Assembly: GCF_000419525.1 (NCBI RefSeq)
Contig: NZ_ATTE01000001.1
Span: forward strand, 372,001 to 436,000
Source: Leucothrix mucor DSM 2157
GTDB lineage: Bacteria > Pseudomonadota > Gammaproteobacteria > Thiotrichales > Thiotrichaceae
Reading direction: 5' to 3'
DNA length: 64,000 nucleotides
This document shows, one piece after another, positions 47,620 to 55,518 of the stretch. Position 1 is the stretch's first letter; the number at the start of each line of letters is the position of its first letter. A model generated the notes under the pieces. That model saw only the letters and a program-made list of their open reading frames with translations, did not search any database and was not told the DNA's origin. A program made the translations under genes and the position numbers.

Positions 47620-50600
47620 GTGGTATCTAAAGATAGATTAGACATAGATTTTTATAAACTATTTTACAATGACTTAGCTATTATGAGTGATTCAGCGCTT
47701 AAAGAGCACTGGGTTAATCAAGGCGAAAAAGAGGGGAGATACCCATCGCTTTATGAGCTACTATCGAGTATTAATGTGGATGAAGAGAAGTTTTTTTCTT
47801 CAGTGTCTCTTAATTTCTATCTTGGGCTTTATCCAATGCTCGCCGCTAAGGGGATAGATAATAGTTTGCAAGCTGGTTATCATTTCTTTAAGCATGGAAT
47901 ATTTGAAGGGAAGCATGGAAGTCTGGAAAGTTGGGTGAAAGAACATGTGGCCACATTTCCATTTATTACTGAGGATCAATTTAGTAAGGCAGTTGAATGT
48001 GTATGTAATATTAACAAGGAGTCTTTGCAAGACTTCCTCTCGAATATAGTTTGTAAAGAACCGGAGCCGTTAGGTATTAGTAATGATGAAAGTGATAACT
48101 ATGATTTTTACCGCTGGTTGGGCGAGGCGTATCTAAAACAAGGTCTGAAAGATGCAGGGAGAAGGTCATTACTTGTATCGCTATACTATAAGCGTGGAGT
48201 ACGTACCTTAGAGTTACTTGCAAACACTTATTATGACGATGAGCAATATAAACTAGCTATTGAGTATTATTCTGCGGCCTTGAATTTAAATAAGTGTCTC
48301 TATTGGTCATATCTAAACTCAGCTCGTGCATATTTAAAGCTAGGTCGGCCACTTTTGGCGGCACGAGTATTAAGTTCGGGTATCACCGATGGCCATTTAT
48401 CAAAACTTGGTAGTGAGCTTGACTTAGCTGTGGATGCTTACTGGCATCAGGAGCAAGCAAAAAATAATTTACTGGCTGTTGAGGGTAGCCGCAGTGATTT
48501 AATTAGTAATAATAAGAAATTAAGTTCTAGAATTTATGAAATGTACTTATCCACAATGGGCGGAGAGAGAGGTTTAGAGAAAAATCTTAATATGAGTAAG
48601 GTTTTGATCATAGGAGATTATCATGTTAGTCAATGCATAAGATATCGTATTAATCAAAAAATAGAACAATTTGAAAAAGCTGGGATCGAAGTCGGAGCTA
48701 TTAACTGGCTGGACTTGGCCGAAAAAGGCAATGAGCTCTATAAGTACGATATAGTTATCTTCTATAGGACTCCTGCAGTACCTCATGTACTCAAAGCTAT
48801 GTCAGCAATCAATGCGTCTGGAAAATTGAGTATATTTGAAATAGACGACTTGATTTTTGACGAGAGTTACCCGCCTCCTCTAGACAGTTATGGGGGGTAT
48901 GTAGGTTTAGATGAGTACACCAACCTTACAAAAGGGATGGGGTTATTTAACTCTGCAGCCAGTTTTTGTCGACTAGGTATTGCATCCACGATTCCGCTTA
49001 AAGATAAGTTAAAGAAAATAGTTTTTGGAAAAGAATGTATAGTTCACAGAAATGGGTATGACTCATTAAATGAATTTCGGCTAACGAATAAAGCAGATAA
49101 AGAGTTTGTAGATATTTTCTATGGAACTGGTACAAAAGCTCATAATTCTGATTTTACCGTTCTTTTGTTACCAACATTAACGAAAATTCTTTCGGAGTTT
49201 TCAAATGTCAGGCTGATTGTAGTTGGTTATCTATCTCTTCCTAGGGGGGTTTTGGATAAATTCGGTAATCAAATCAGGCTAGTGGAGCCTGTAAAGGAAG
49301 TCCAGTTATATTGGAGTTATCTAGAGTACGCAGATATTAATATTGCGGTGCTTGAAGAAGATGATATTAACGATTGCAAAAGCGAGTTGAAGTGGTTTGA
49401 AGCAGCTTGTTATGGTATACCTTCAATAGTTAGTGGTACTAAAAACTATTTAGATGTAATTGATAATGGAGTTGACGGATTTATTGCTAGAACTCCCGAT
49501 GAGTGGTATACGTCTCTGAAGACGTTGATTGAGAGCAAGGACTTACGTAGAACAGTTGGTCTGGCGTCGATGGTGCGTACTAAAGAGCTTTACGCCATTG
49601 AAATTCTGGGGCAAAAGCTTGTAAATAATTTATCTAAATACATTGATAATATAACGCCAAAGCAACAGGCGGATAAAAAAACTAAGATCGCGATTGTTAA
49701 TGTCTTCTTTCGGCCACAGTCAATTGGTGGAGCAACTAGAGTTGTTGAGGATAATTTTGATGTCATGCGGTCGAAATATGCTGAAGAATATGATGTGTGC
49801 GTATTCTCTGCAGATAAAGATTTTATGAAGTCGCACCAAGTAGTTGTCAACAACATTGAGGGAAGTAGGGTATATCGAGTCTCAACACTGTGGCGTGAAA
49901 ATATGGATTGGCACCCAAAGGATAACAAAATGTATAGAGTCTTTACCAATTTTCTCGATTTGGAGAAGCCAGATGTAATACATTTCCACTGCGTTCAGCG
50001 CTTAACTGCTTCTGTAGTCGAAGCTGCGAGGGATGCACAGGTACCGTATATTGTTACCGTTCATGATGCTTGGTGGATATCAGACCACCAATTTCTTGTA
50101 GACCAAAACGGTCAGGTTTACCCAAGCGGGCATCCTAGTCCTTATGAGCAAGCCATGCTACCTAGTAATGTGAGCAGACAAGAGTCCTTAGGTCGGAAGA
50201 GATATCTAAAATCCTTGCTCAGGGGGGCAAAGTCAGTGCTGACAGTGTCGAAGTCTTTTGCTGAAGTTTATGAGGCAAATGGGATTGATAATGTCATTGT
50301 TACGAAAAACGGTTTGTCATCTGCGGTTGATTGGAAGCAAAAGCAGACTAAATATACTAAGAAGGTCGTATGTGGGCATATTGGTGGTATGAGTACTCAC
50401 AAAGGCTATGATCTTCTTGAGGCTGCCGTTATTAAACTCCAGCCTGAAAATATTGAGTTGCTAGTGGTCGATCATTCGAAAGAAGCTGAGTATGTGAGTA
50501 TTGACTATTGGGGGGATGTAAAGGTAGTGTCTCTAGGGCGTCAGGACCAAGATAAAATAGTCGACCTGTATGGAAAAATCGACGTATTATTTGCTCCCTC

Positions 50601-50871
50601 TATTTGGCCCGAAAGTTTCGGGTTGGTTACGCGTGAAGCCGCAGCCTGCGGTTGTTGGGTTGTTGCTAGTAATATGGGAGGAATTGGTGAAGATGTGGTT
50701 GAAGGTAAGAGCGGACATGTTATAGAGGCAACTGAAGCCGGTTTGGTTGATGTACTTGAAAAAATCAATCATAAGCCTGAGTTATACAAAAAGCTATCCA
50801 GCTCTACAGGACTTAGGTTGGTGGACGAGCAAGTAAAAGAAATTACAGAGATTTTACAGGAAATCGTATGA
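47620..50871 (+). CDS. Large glycosyltransferase: short repeats, TPR, two GT-B domains
   Basis: The 1083-residue product begins with two diverged copies of the short repeat found in the small proteins at 45-46 kb (IDFYKLFYNDL then GEKEGRYPS, and LNFYLGLYPML then HGIFEGKHGS). TPR-like helices lie at about 150-280. The first GT-B domain spans about 325-680 and contains LSIFEIDDLIFDESYPPP and LKWFEAACYGIPSIVSG. The second spans about 685-1080 and contains VFFRPQSIGGATRVVEDNF, HFHCVQRL, FAPSIWPESFGLVTREAAAC and SNMGGIGEDV. The latter is a typical GT4 donor site. The start is GTG with AGGAA nine bases upstream. It overlaps the next sulfotransferase gene by four bases. Confidence 0.85.
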   Translation: MVSKDRLDIDFYKLFYNDLAIMSDSALKEHWVNQGEKEGRYPSLYELLSSINVDEEKFFSSVSLNFYLGLYPMLAAKGIDNSLQAGYHFFKHGIFEGKHGSLESWVKEHVATFPFITEDQFSKAVECVCNINKESLQDFLSNIVCKEPEPLGISNDESDNYDFYRWLGEAYLKQGLKDAGRRSLLVSLYYKRGVRTLELLANTYYDDEQYKLAIEYYSAALNLNKCLYWSYLNSARAYLKLGRPLLAARVLSSGITDGHLSKLGSELDLAVDAYWHQEQAKNNLLAVEGSRSDLISNNKKLSSRIYEMYLSTMGGERGLEKNLNMSKVLIIGDYHVSQCIRYRINQKIEQFEKAGIEVGAINWLDLAEKGNELYKYDIVIFYRTPAVPHVLKAMSAINASGKLSIFEIDDLIFDESYPPPLDSYGGYVGLDEYTNLTKGMGLFNSAASFCRLGIASTIPLKDKLKKIVFGKECIVHRNGYDSLNEFRLTNKADKEFVDIFYGTGTKAHNSDFTVLLLPTLTKILSEFSNVRLIVVGYLSLPRGVLDKFGNQIRLVEPVKEVQLYWSYLEYADINIAVLEEDDINDCKSELKWFEAACYGIPSIVSGTKNYLDVIDNGVDGFIARTPDEWYTSLKTLIESKDLRRTVGLASMVRTKELYAIEILGQKLVNNLSKYIDNITPKQQADKKTKIAIVNVFFRPQSIGGATRVVEDNFDVMRSKYAEEYDVCVFSADKDFMKSHQVVVNNIEGSRVYRVSTLWRENMDWHPKDNKMYRVFTNFLDLEKPDVIHFHCVQRLTASVVEAARDAQVPYIVTVHDAWWISDHQFLVDQNGQVYPSGHPSPYEQAMLPSNVSRQESLGRKRYLKSLLRGAKSVLTVSKSFAEVYEANGIDNVIVTKNGLSSAVDWKQKQTKYTKKVVCGHIGGMSTHKGYDLLEAAVIKLQPENIELLVVDHSKEAEYVSIDYWGDVKVVSLGRQDQDKIVDLYGKIDVLFAPSIWPESFGLVTREAAACGCWVVASNMGGIGEDVVEGKSGHVIEATEAGLVDVLEKINHKPELYKKLSSSTGLRLVDEQVKEITEILQEIV

Positions 50872-51722
50872 CTAAATTTGTCATTGGAATAGGTTCGCAG
50901 AGAGCAGGATCGACGCTATTACATAAGGTGTTGGATGAGTGCACTGATGTTTTTATGCATCCAATTAAAGAGTTGCACTATTACGACACACTCTACGGTG
51001 TTCGTGGGGCTGATATTTTAGTTGACTTTTCTCGTAGACAATTAGATAGAGAGTTAGATCGCCTAATCGAAGCAAAAGGATATGGCTACATTGATAAAAA
51101 ATATAAATGTTTTTTACGAGCTAATAGGATTCTCTCTTCTAAGTTAATATCGAGCGTTGACTATTTCGATCTTTATAGGCCATGTGTCGCTGATAATGAG
51201 TACTTGGGGGAGATTACACCTGAGTACATGATACTTCCTGAGGATGGCGTCTCAAAGCTTGCTGATGACTTAGGCAGCGATACCAAGATTATTCTCATAT
51301 CGAGGGATCCAACTGAACGCTTTATATCTGCATTTAAATTATTAAAAAACTACAATAATCCAAACTATGACGCGACAAATTTTGCTAGGGATTTAGAATC
51401 TACTATAAGCGATATGCCTCAATGGATAAGGCAGCAAGAAGAGTTAAATGATTATGAAGCAGCTTTGAATAGATATCAAAAATATTTTAGTTCAGTACTG
51501 TTCTTGTCGTTTGAAAAAATGATATCAGATGTAGATCTCTTTATTGTGCAGTTAGAAAATTTTCTCTCCAGTACTGTGGATAAAGAAAAGCTTGTTGATA
51601 TTTTAGGGAAAAAAGTCAATATGATAGGAGAGACTGGTAATATTTCTGATGAAACAAGAGCGCAATTAGATATTAGGTTTGAAGCTAGTAAGAAATATTT
51701 AGATGAGGTCTTTTATAAATAA
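50868..51722 (+). CDS. Sulfotransferase
   Basis: The 284-residue product has the usual sulfotransferase length. It has the 5' PAPS site IGIGSQRAGSTLLHKVLD (about 6-23), the HPIKELHYYD segment and the 3'-phosphate site ILISRDPTERFISAFKL near residues 140-157. It should be a cytoplasmic enzyme sulfating an intermediate of the polysaccharide. It is translationally coupled to the glycosyltransferase before it (ATGA) and to the sulfotransferase after it (TAATG), so these three products are made together. Confidence 0.85.
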   Translation: MTKFVIGIGSQRAGSTLLHKVLDECTDVFMHPIKELHYYDTLYGVRGADILVDFSRRQLDRELDRLIEAKGYGYIDKKYKCFLRANRILSSKLISSVDYFDLYRPCVADNEYLGEITPEYMILPEDGVSKLADDLGSDTKIILISRDPTERFISAFKLLKNYNNPNYDATNFARDLESTISDMPQWIRQQEELNDYEAALNRYQKYFSSVLFLSFEKMISDVDLFIVQLENFLSSTVDKEKLVDILGKKVNMIGETGNISDETRAQLDIRFEASKKYLDEVFYK

Positions 51723-52606
51723 TGAGCCAGGTTAAACAGATTGAGAATCTATTTTTGTCAGTTGGTGCAATGAAGGCCGGCACTACATGGGTATACGACA
51801 AGCTGCAGCACCATCCACAAATAAATTTTAGCCGTGAAAAGGAGGTGCACTATTTTGCTCATGTCAATCATATTTCTAAGTCGCTGGATGACGTAAAATT
51901 AAAGCGAAGGGCTAAGGCTTCAATACTAAAGGCGGGAAAATTATTCAAGGCACGCGAGATTGATTTAGCTGAGTTCCGTAGTACTGTTGATTGGTATCTG
52001 AATTACTCCGTGGATCATGTGGATGATAATTGGTACCTTAACCTATTTGGGGATCATTTGACTGCTGATAGCGACTGTTACTGTGCTGATTTTTCCAATC
52101 TAACCTGTTTTTTAGATGATAAGGGCTGGGAGCATATACATAAGCTAGCGAAAAATATAAGATCGATTTATATTCTTCGGGATCCTATTTCTAGATTATG
52201 GTCACATTATAAGTTTCATTTACAATTTATCGGCCATGAAAATCAAGATAATCCCGATAAGAATCATAAACTATTTCGTTCGTTGATAAGTAAACCTTGG
52301 TTTATTCGTAACTCTCTTTATATGGATAATATAACTAGGGTTCGGAATCATTTAGGTGAAGATAAATTGAAGGTTTTTTATCTCGAAGATATATCAGGCA
52401 ATCCCTCTGTCTTTTTTAAAGAAATTCATTCGTTTCTTGAGATATCGGACTTTGATTACTCATTTATGGATATAGAGGAACGAAAGAATACCTCAATATC
52501 GAAAAAAATCCCAGATGAATGGTATGATGAAATTAAGTCAGCTCTTCAGGATGAAATTATGCAGCTGAAAGCTGCTGGACTGTTTCATGAGTCTTGGCGT
52601 TTTTAA
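51722..52606 (+). CDS. Sulfotransferase
   Basis: The 294-residue product carries a classical PAPS 5' site LSVGAMKAGTTWVYDKLQ (about 12-29), the KEVHYFAH segment and the 3'-phosphate site YILRDPISRLWSHYKFH near residues 154-170, followed by IRNSLYMDNITRV. It is closer to heparan-type or deacetylase-linked sulfotransferases than the preceding gene is. The two are probably not recent duplicates, which suggests that they act on different sugars or positions. After the stop, 52607-52749 contains only a TTAAGTTT/AAACTTAA inverted repeat and no gene. Confidence 0.85.
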   Translation: MSQVKQIENLFLSVGAMKAGTTWVYDKLQHHPQINFSREKEVHYFAHVNHISKSLDDVKLKRRAKASILKAGKLFKAREIDLAEFRSTVDWYLNYSVDHVDDNWYLNLFGDHLTADSDCYCADFSNLTCFLDDKGWEHIHKLAKNIRSIYILRDPISRLWSHYKFHLQFIGHENQDNPDKNHKLFRSLISKPWFIRNSLYMDNITRVRNHLGEDKLKVFYLEDISGNPSVFFKEIHSFLEISDFDYSFMDIEERKNTSISKKIPDEWYDEIKSALQDEIMQLKAAGLFHESWRF

Positions 52607-52749
52607 TGTTATTTTTTCTGCGCTACTATATTCCGTAATATTGCTGCTACGAGCAATACTTAAAGTGAATGGAGATTAAGTTTTTAAACTTAACCCCTCA
52701 TGAGTTTAACTAGGTAGTCAAAGCATATTCAAACTATAAGGTATTTTTT

Positions 52750-53850
52750 GTGAATCCATCTAAAACCTATACTTGCGCAATTTTTCAAATGGAGGCTGTC
52801 CATGAGGAAGTAATTCCTTCTATAATTAAGCCTTTAAATGCCCTTGGTATTAAGCCAGTACTTTATATCAATGAAAAGTGCTTTATAAAGCGAGGTGACA
52901 TATTCAGTGAAATGCCTGAGTTAAATTTTGAATGTCATTATATTGAACTAACTTCTAAAAAACATTGGTCTGATCTTGCAAATAAAGTAAAAGAATCAGG
53001 GTACTCCTTTCTCATGATGACTACTTACCAGCGTGATGCAAGAGCGGCTTGGTTAGATCAGTTTGATCTACCTGTTGTTGGCATGGTTCATAATACAAAG
53101 TTATTTCTTGACTCTACTGTATGTAGGAATGTGTTGGCTTCAGGTAAATCTAGATTACTTTGTCTTGCTCCTCATGTTGCAGCTAAATTGTGTAGTAGTA
53201 TGCCTGAAATAGGTATGGAGAGTATCGGGGTTGTAGAGTCGGTTTATTGGGGGGGGGGGACAACTCTTAATATTGAGACTTCAAGAGGAGTTCCTCATAT
53301 TGCGATTCCAGGTGGGGTAAATTTTAGTACACGTGAATTTGAAGGACTTATTGATGTTTTGGCGAATGATAAAGAATTAGCTAGCAAGTTGTGTATCGAT
53401 ATTCTAGGAGGTGGTAAAGATAGAGCAGAATTAGAAGATTTAGTTAAAAGTAATGATTTATCTGAGAGTTTTGAGTTTGCTCCAATTGGTCCGAGTGGCC
53501 AAGTACTATATAATGATTATATTTCAAAGTTACTATCTGCAGACTTTCTTCACCCGCTTCTTCCAATCTCTTATGCTCCTTACCGAGAGTCGAAAATAAC
53601 TTCGGCTATTCCTACAGCCGTTGCTTTTGCATTGCCTATACTTTTAGATAGGTGGACTTCTTGGGTGTATCGCATTCCTTCCATAACTGTTGGCTCTGGT
53701 TTGAAAGAGAGCTTGATCTATGTCTCTAAAATGGAAAGAAAAGAGGTGGCTTCTCTTAGGGAAAAGCTAAAAGATTACCAAAAAGTTACTCTTGAAAGAA
53801 ATGAGTCAGAATTAAGACGTATCCTCGGCGAGTTTATTTTTAAGATCTAA
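52750..53850 (+). CDS. Glycosyltransferase-like protein carrying a poly-G tract
   Basis: I do not recognise a named family for this 366-residue protein. Its alternating strand/helix pattern is compatible with a GT-B fold: N-terminal CAIFQMEAVHEEVIPSIIKP, central HIAIPGGVNFSTREF, then CIDILGGGKDRAELEDL and SYAPYRESKITSAIPTAVAF in the donor-site position. Its neighbours support a role in sugar transfer. The start is GTG with AAGG upstream. A run of eleven G residues encodes WGGG near residues 167-170. A change of one base there would end translation early, so the gene may be phase-variable. In this copy the frame is intact. Confidence 0.55.
   Translation: MNPSKTYTCAIFQMEAVHEEVIPSIIKPLNALGIKPVLYINEKCFIKRGDIFSEMPELNFECHYIELTSKKHWSDLANKVKESGYSFLMMTTYQRDARAAWLDQFDLPVVGMVHNTKLFLDSTVCRNVLASGKSRLLCLAPHVAAKLCSSMPEIGMESIGVVESVYWGGGTTLNIETSRGVPHIAIPGGVNFSTREFEGLIDVLANDKELASKLCIDILGGGKDRAELEDLVKSNDLSESFEFAPIGPSGQVLYNDYISKLLSADFLHPLLPISYAPYRESKITSAIPTAVAFALPILLDRWTSWVYRIPSITVGSGLKESLIYVSKMERKEVASLREKLKDYQKVTLERNESELRRILGEFIFKI
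53249..53259 (+). repeat. Homopolymer of eleven G residues inside a coding region
   Basis: Eleven consecutive G residues lie in frame within a glycosyltransferase-like gene. The next longest G or C run noticed in the window is eight bases (26093-26100, in the PKS gene). Such tracts are prone to slipped-strand mispairing. Confidence 0.95.
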
Positions 53851-54038
53851 CACTGGGTGCTACTGTTAAAAGTCGAATCGGTGATCTAAGCATAGACTTC
53901 CTGGATTTTTTAACTAGTTAAAACTGATAGACTACATGGACATCACGCAATTTAAAGTAAATATCTGTAGAGGCATAGTTATTTTGGCCACCTGATTAGA
54001 GGCATTATGATATGCCTTATACGCAAACAGGTAACACT
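53851..54038. other. Intergenic stretch with palindrome and IS3-like end
   Basis: TTTTAACTAGTTAAAA (53908-53923) is a perfect 16-base palindrome just after the glycosyltransferase-like gene and may help end its transcript. From about 53970 the sequence resembles the leader of an IS3-family element that leads into the orfA remnant. Confidence 0.4.
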
Positions 54039-54099
54039 ATGACAAAACGAACCAGACCGACCTATAGTCCCGAGTTTTGACTTGAAGCGGCTCAGCTTG
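54039..54099 (+). pseudogene. Remnant of an IS3-family orfA
   Basis: The first 20 codons read MTKRTRPTYSPEF-stop-LEAAQL, which matches the N-terminus of IS3-family OrfA proteins. A TGA stands where arginine (CGA) is usual. The remnant stops where the terminal repeat of the IS66-family element begins, so it was cut by that insertion or by later recombination. Confidence 0.7.
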
Positions 54100-54193
54100 G
54101 TAAGTGATGAAATGGTCTCCTCCCCTTAATCGGCATCTATGTGCCAGAATTGGAAGGTACAAATCTTACCAATACAAATGAGGAGAAGACCAC

Positions 54194-55216
54194 ATGAGTA
54201 ATATTAGCGTCATTGGAATGGATTTATCAAAACAGGTTTTTCATATTGTTGGCCTAAATACTCGGCATAAAGTTGTTATCAAGAAAATGCTCAAACGGAA
54301 GCAGCTGATTACTTGGTTCTCCAATCTGCAACCCTGTCAAGTGAGTATGGAAGCCTGCGCTAGCGCTCATTACTGGGGAAGAACACTGAAAAAAATGGGA
54401 TTTGAGGTGTCACTGCTGCCTGCGCAACACGTCAAAGCATTTGTTCAGGGAAATAAGAACGACTACAACGATGCACTGGCCATTGCTGAGGCAACGAGTC
54501 GCCCAAAAATTCACAATGTGCCGCTAAAAACAGTGGGACAGCAAGACCAACAAGCGATTCAGCGCATGAGAAAACAAGCAGTTCAGAGCCGAACAGCACT
54601 TTGCAACCAAACTCATGGTTTAGTTGGGGAGTACGGACTGGTTATACCTAAGGGGGTTACTGCATTACGCAAAGCTATTCCTGATTTATTGGAAGACGCT
54701 GAAAATGGATTGACCGACTTATTCCGACAGCTCCTCAAGCAGCGCCTTAATCAGTTGATTGAGTTAGAAGCGCATATTCAGTTCTATACTGACCTGCTAG
54801 TGAATCAAGCTGAACGCTGTGAGGAAATCAAACGCTTACAAAGCATTCCGGGGTTTGGCCCTATTGTTGCCAGCGCCTATTACAGTTATGTGGGTAGCGG
54901 TGAAGTATTCCGTAACGGGCGGGGTGTATCCGCTTCGTTAGGCTTAGTTCCTCGTCAGCACAGTACCGGCGGTAAAAACGTCCTGTTGGGCATTAGTAAG
55001 CGAGGTGATCAGGAACTGAGGGGGTTATTGGTTCATGGTGCCCGTGCTTTTGCCAGAGTGGCGAATAAGAAAAATGACCGCTTGAGCAGTTGGGTCTGTC
55101 AACTTATTGAGAAGCGGGGGATGAATAAGGCCACCGTTGCACTCGCGAACAAGTTAGCCCGCATTGCATGGGCGGTGACAACCAATAAAGAGGCTTATAT
55201 TGCTTATCCGCGCTAG
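54194..55216 (+). CDS. IS110-family (IS1111 group) DEDD transposase
   Basis: The 340-residue recombinase has an N-terminal RuvC-like DEDD domain with Asp10 (GMDLSKQVFH), Glu53 (SMEACASAHYWG), Asp90 and Asp93 (NDYNDALAIAEA). A coiled-coil linker follows, then the C-terminal Tnp20-type domain (SIPGFGPIVASAYYSYVG, GLVPRQHSTGGKNVLLGIS) with the serine nucleophile region. Length is standard and the gene looks intact. These enzymes use a guide RNA encoded by the element to choose both donor and target DNA. AGGAG lies just before the ATG. Confidence 0.93.
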   Translation: MSNISVIGMDLSKQVFHIVGLNTRHKVVIKKMLKRKQLITWFSNLQPCQVSMEACASAHYWGRTLKKMGFEVSLLPAQHVKAFVQGNKNDYNDALAIAEATSRPKIHNVPLKTVGQQDQQAIQRMRKQAVQSRTALCNQTHGLVGEYGLVIPKGVTALRKAIPDLLEDAENGLTDLFRQLLKQRLNQLIELEAHIQFYTDLLVNQAERCEEIKRLQSIPGFGPIVASAYYSYVGSGEVFRNGRGVSASLGLVPRQHSTGGKNVLLGISKRGDQELRGLLVHGARAFARVANKKNDRLSSWVCQLIEKRGMNKATVALANKLARIAWAVTTNKEAYIAYPR

Positions 55217-55493
55217 CGCATTGAAGGACGACAAGGTACGCTTTTATAATTTAAGGAAGAGTGTGTAGCTTTCTTCTACCCGTTGCAAAGGAACACTAAT
55301 TGTTGATGACATAACTGGTTAAACCGGCCTGGCAGAAACCTGATGTGAACAGAGGCTAAAAAAGCCGTGTAAGCGATAAGGATGCTAGGCGCGACTGCTT
55401 CATCAAGGCCCCGTGTTATAGACGCGATAAACAGGCCGGATATACGAACGCAAACCTATCTATCAATCAATGAGTATTGTTGTTTGCAAAACT
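55217..55493 (+). ncRNA. Probable bridge (seek) RNA region of the IS1111-group element
   Basis: In the IS1111 group the guide RNA comes from the non-coding right end. This segment contains GTGAAC (55345-55350), the complement of GTTCAC in the right half of the occupied target. GTAAGCG (55369-55375) is identical to the left half running across the junction. Between them is a small hairpin GGCT-aaaaa-AGCC. That layout fits a target-binding loop. Exact ends, folding and the donor loop were not computed. Confidence 0.6.
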
Positions 55494-55518
55494 GGAGGAG
55501 ACCATATACGTTCACGCC

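Larger units (their letters stand above)
54105..55508 (+). mobile_element. IS110-family element, IS1111 group, inserted in an IS66 terminal repeat
   Basis: A 12-base perfect sub-terminal inverted repeat (ATGGTCTCCTCC at 54112-54123, its complement at 55494-55505) brackets one DEDD transposase gene. Seven bases lie outside the left repeat and three outside the right one, which is the IS1111-group pattern. The long non-coding part is on the right of the gene (about 290 bases), also as in IS1111. Removing 54105-55508 joins GTAAG to CGTTCACGCCCTAA. This restores an end almost identical to the other end of the IS66-family element. Confidence 0.85.
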
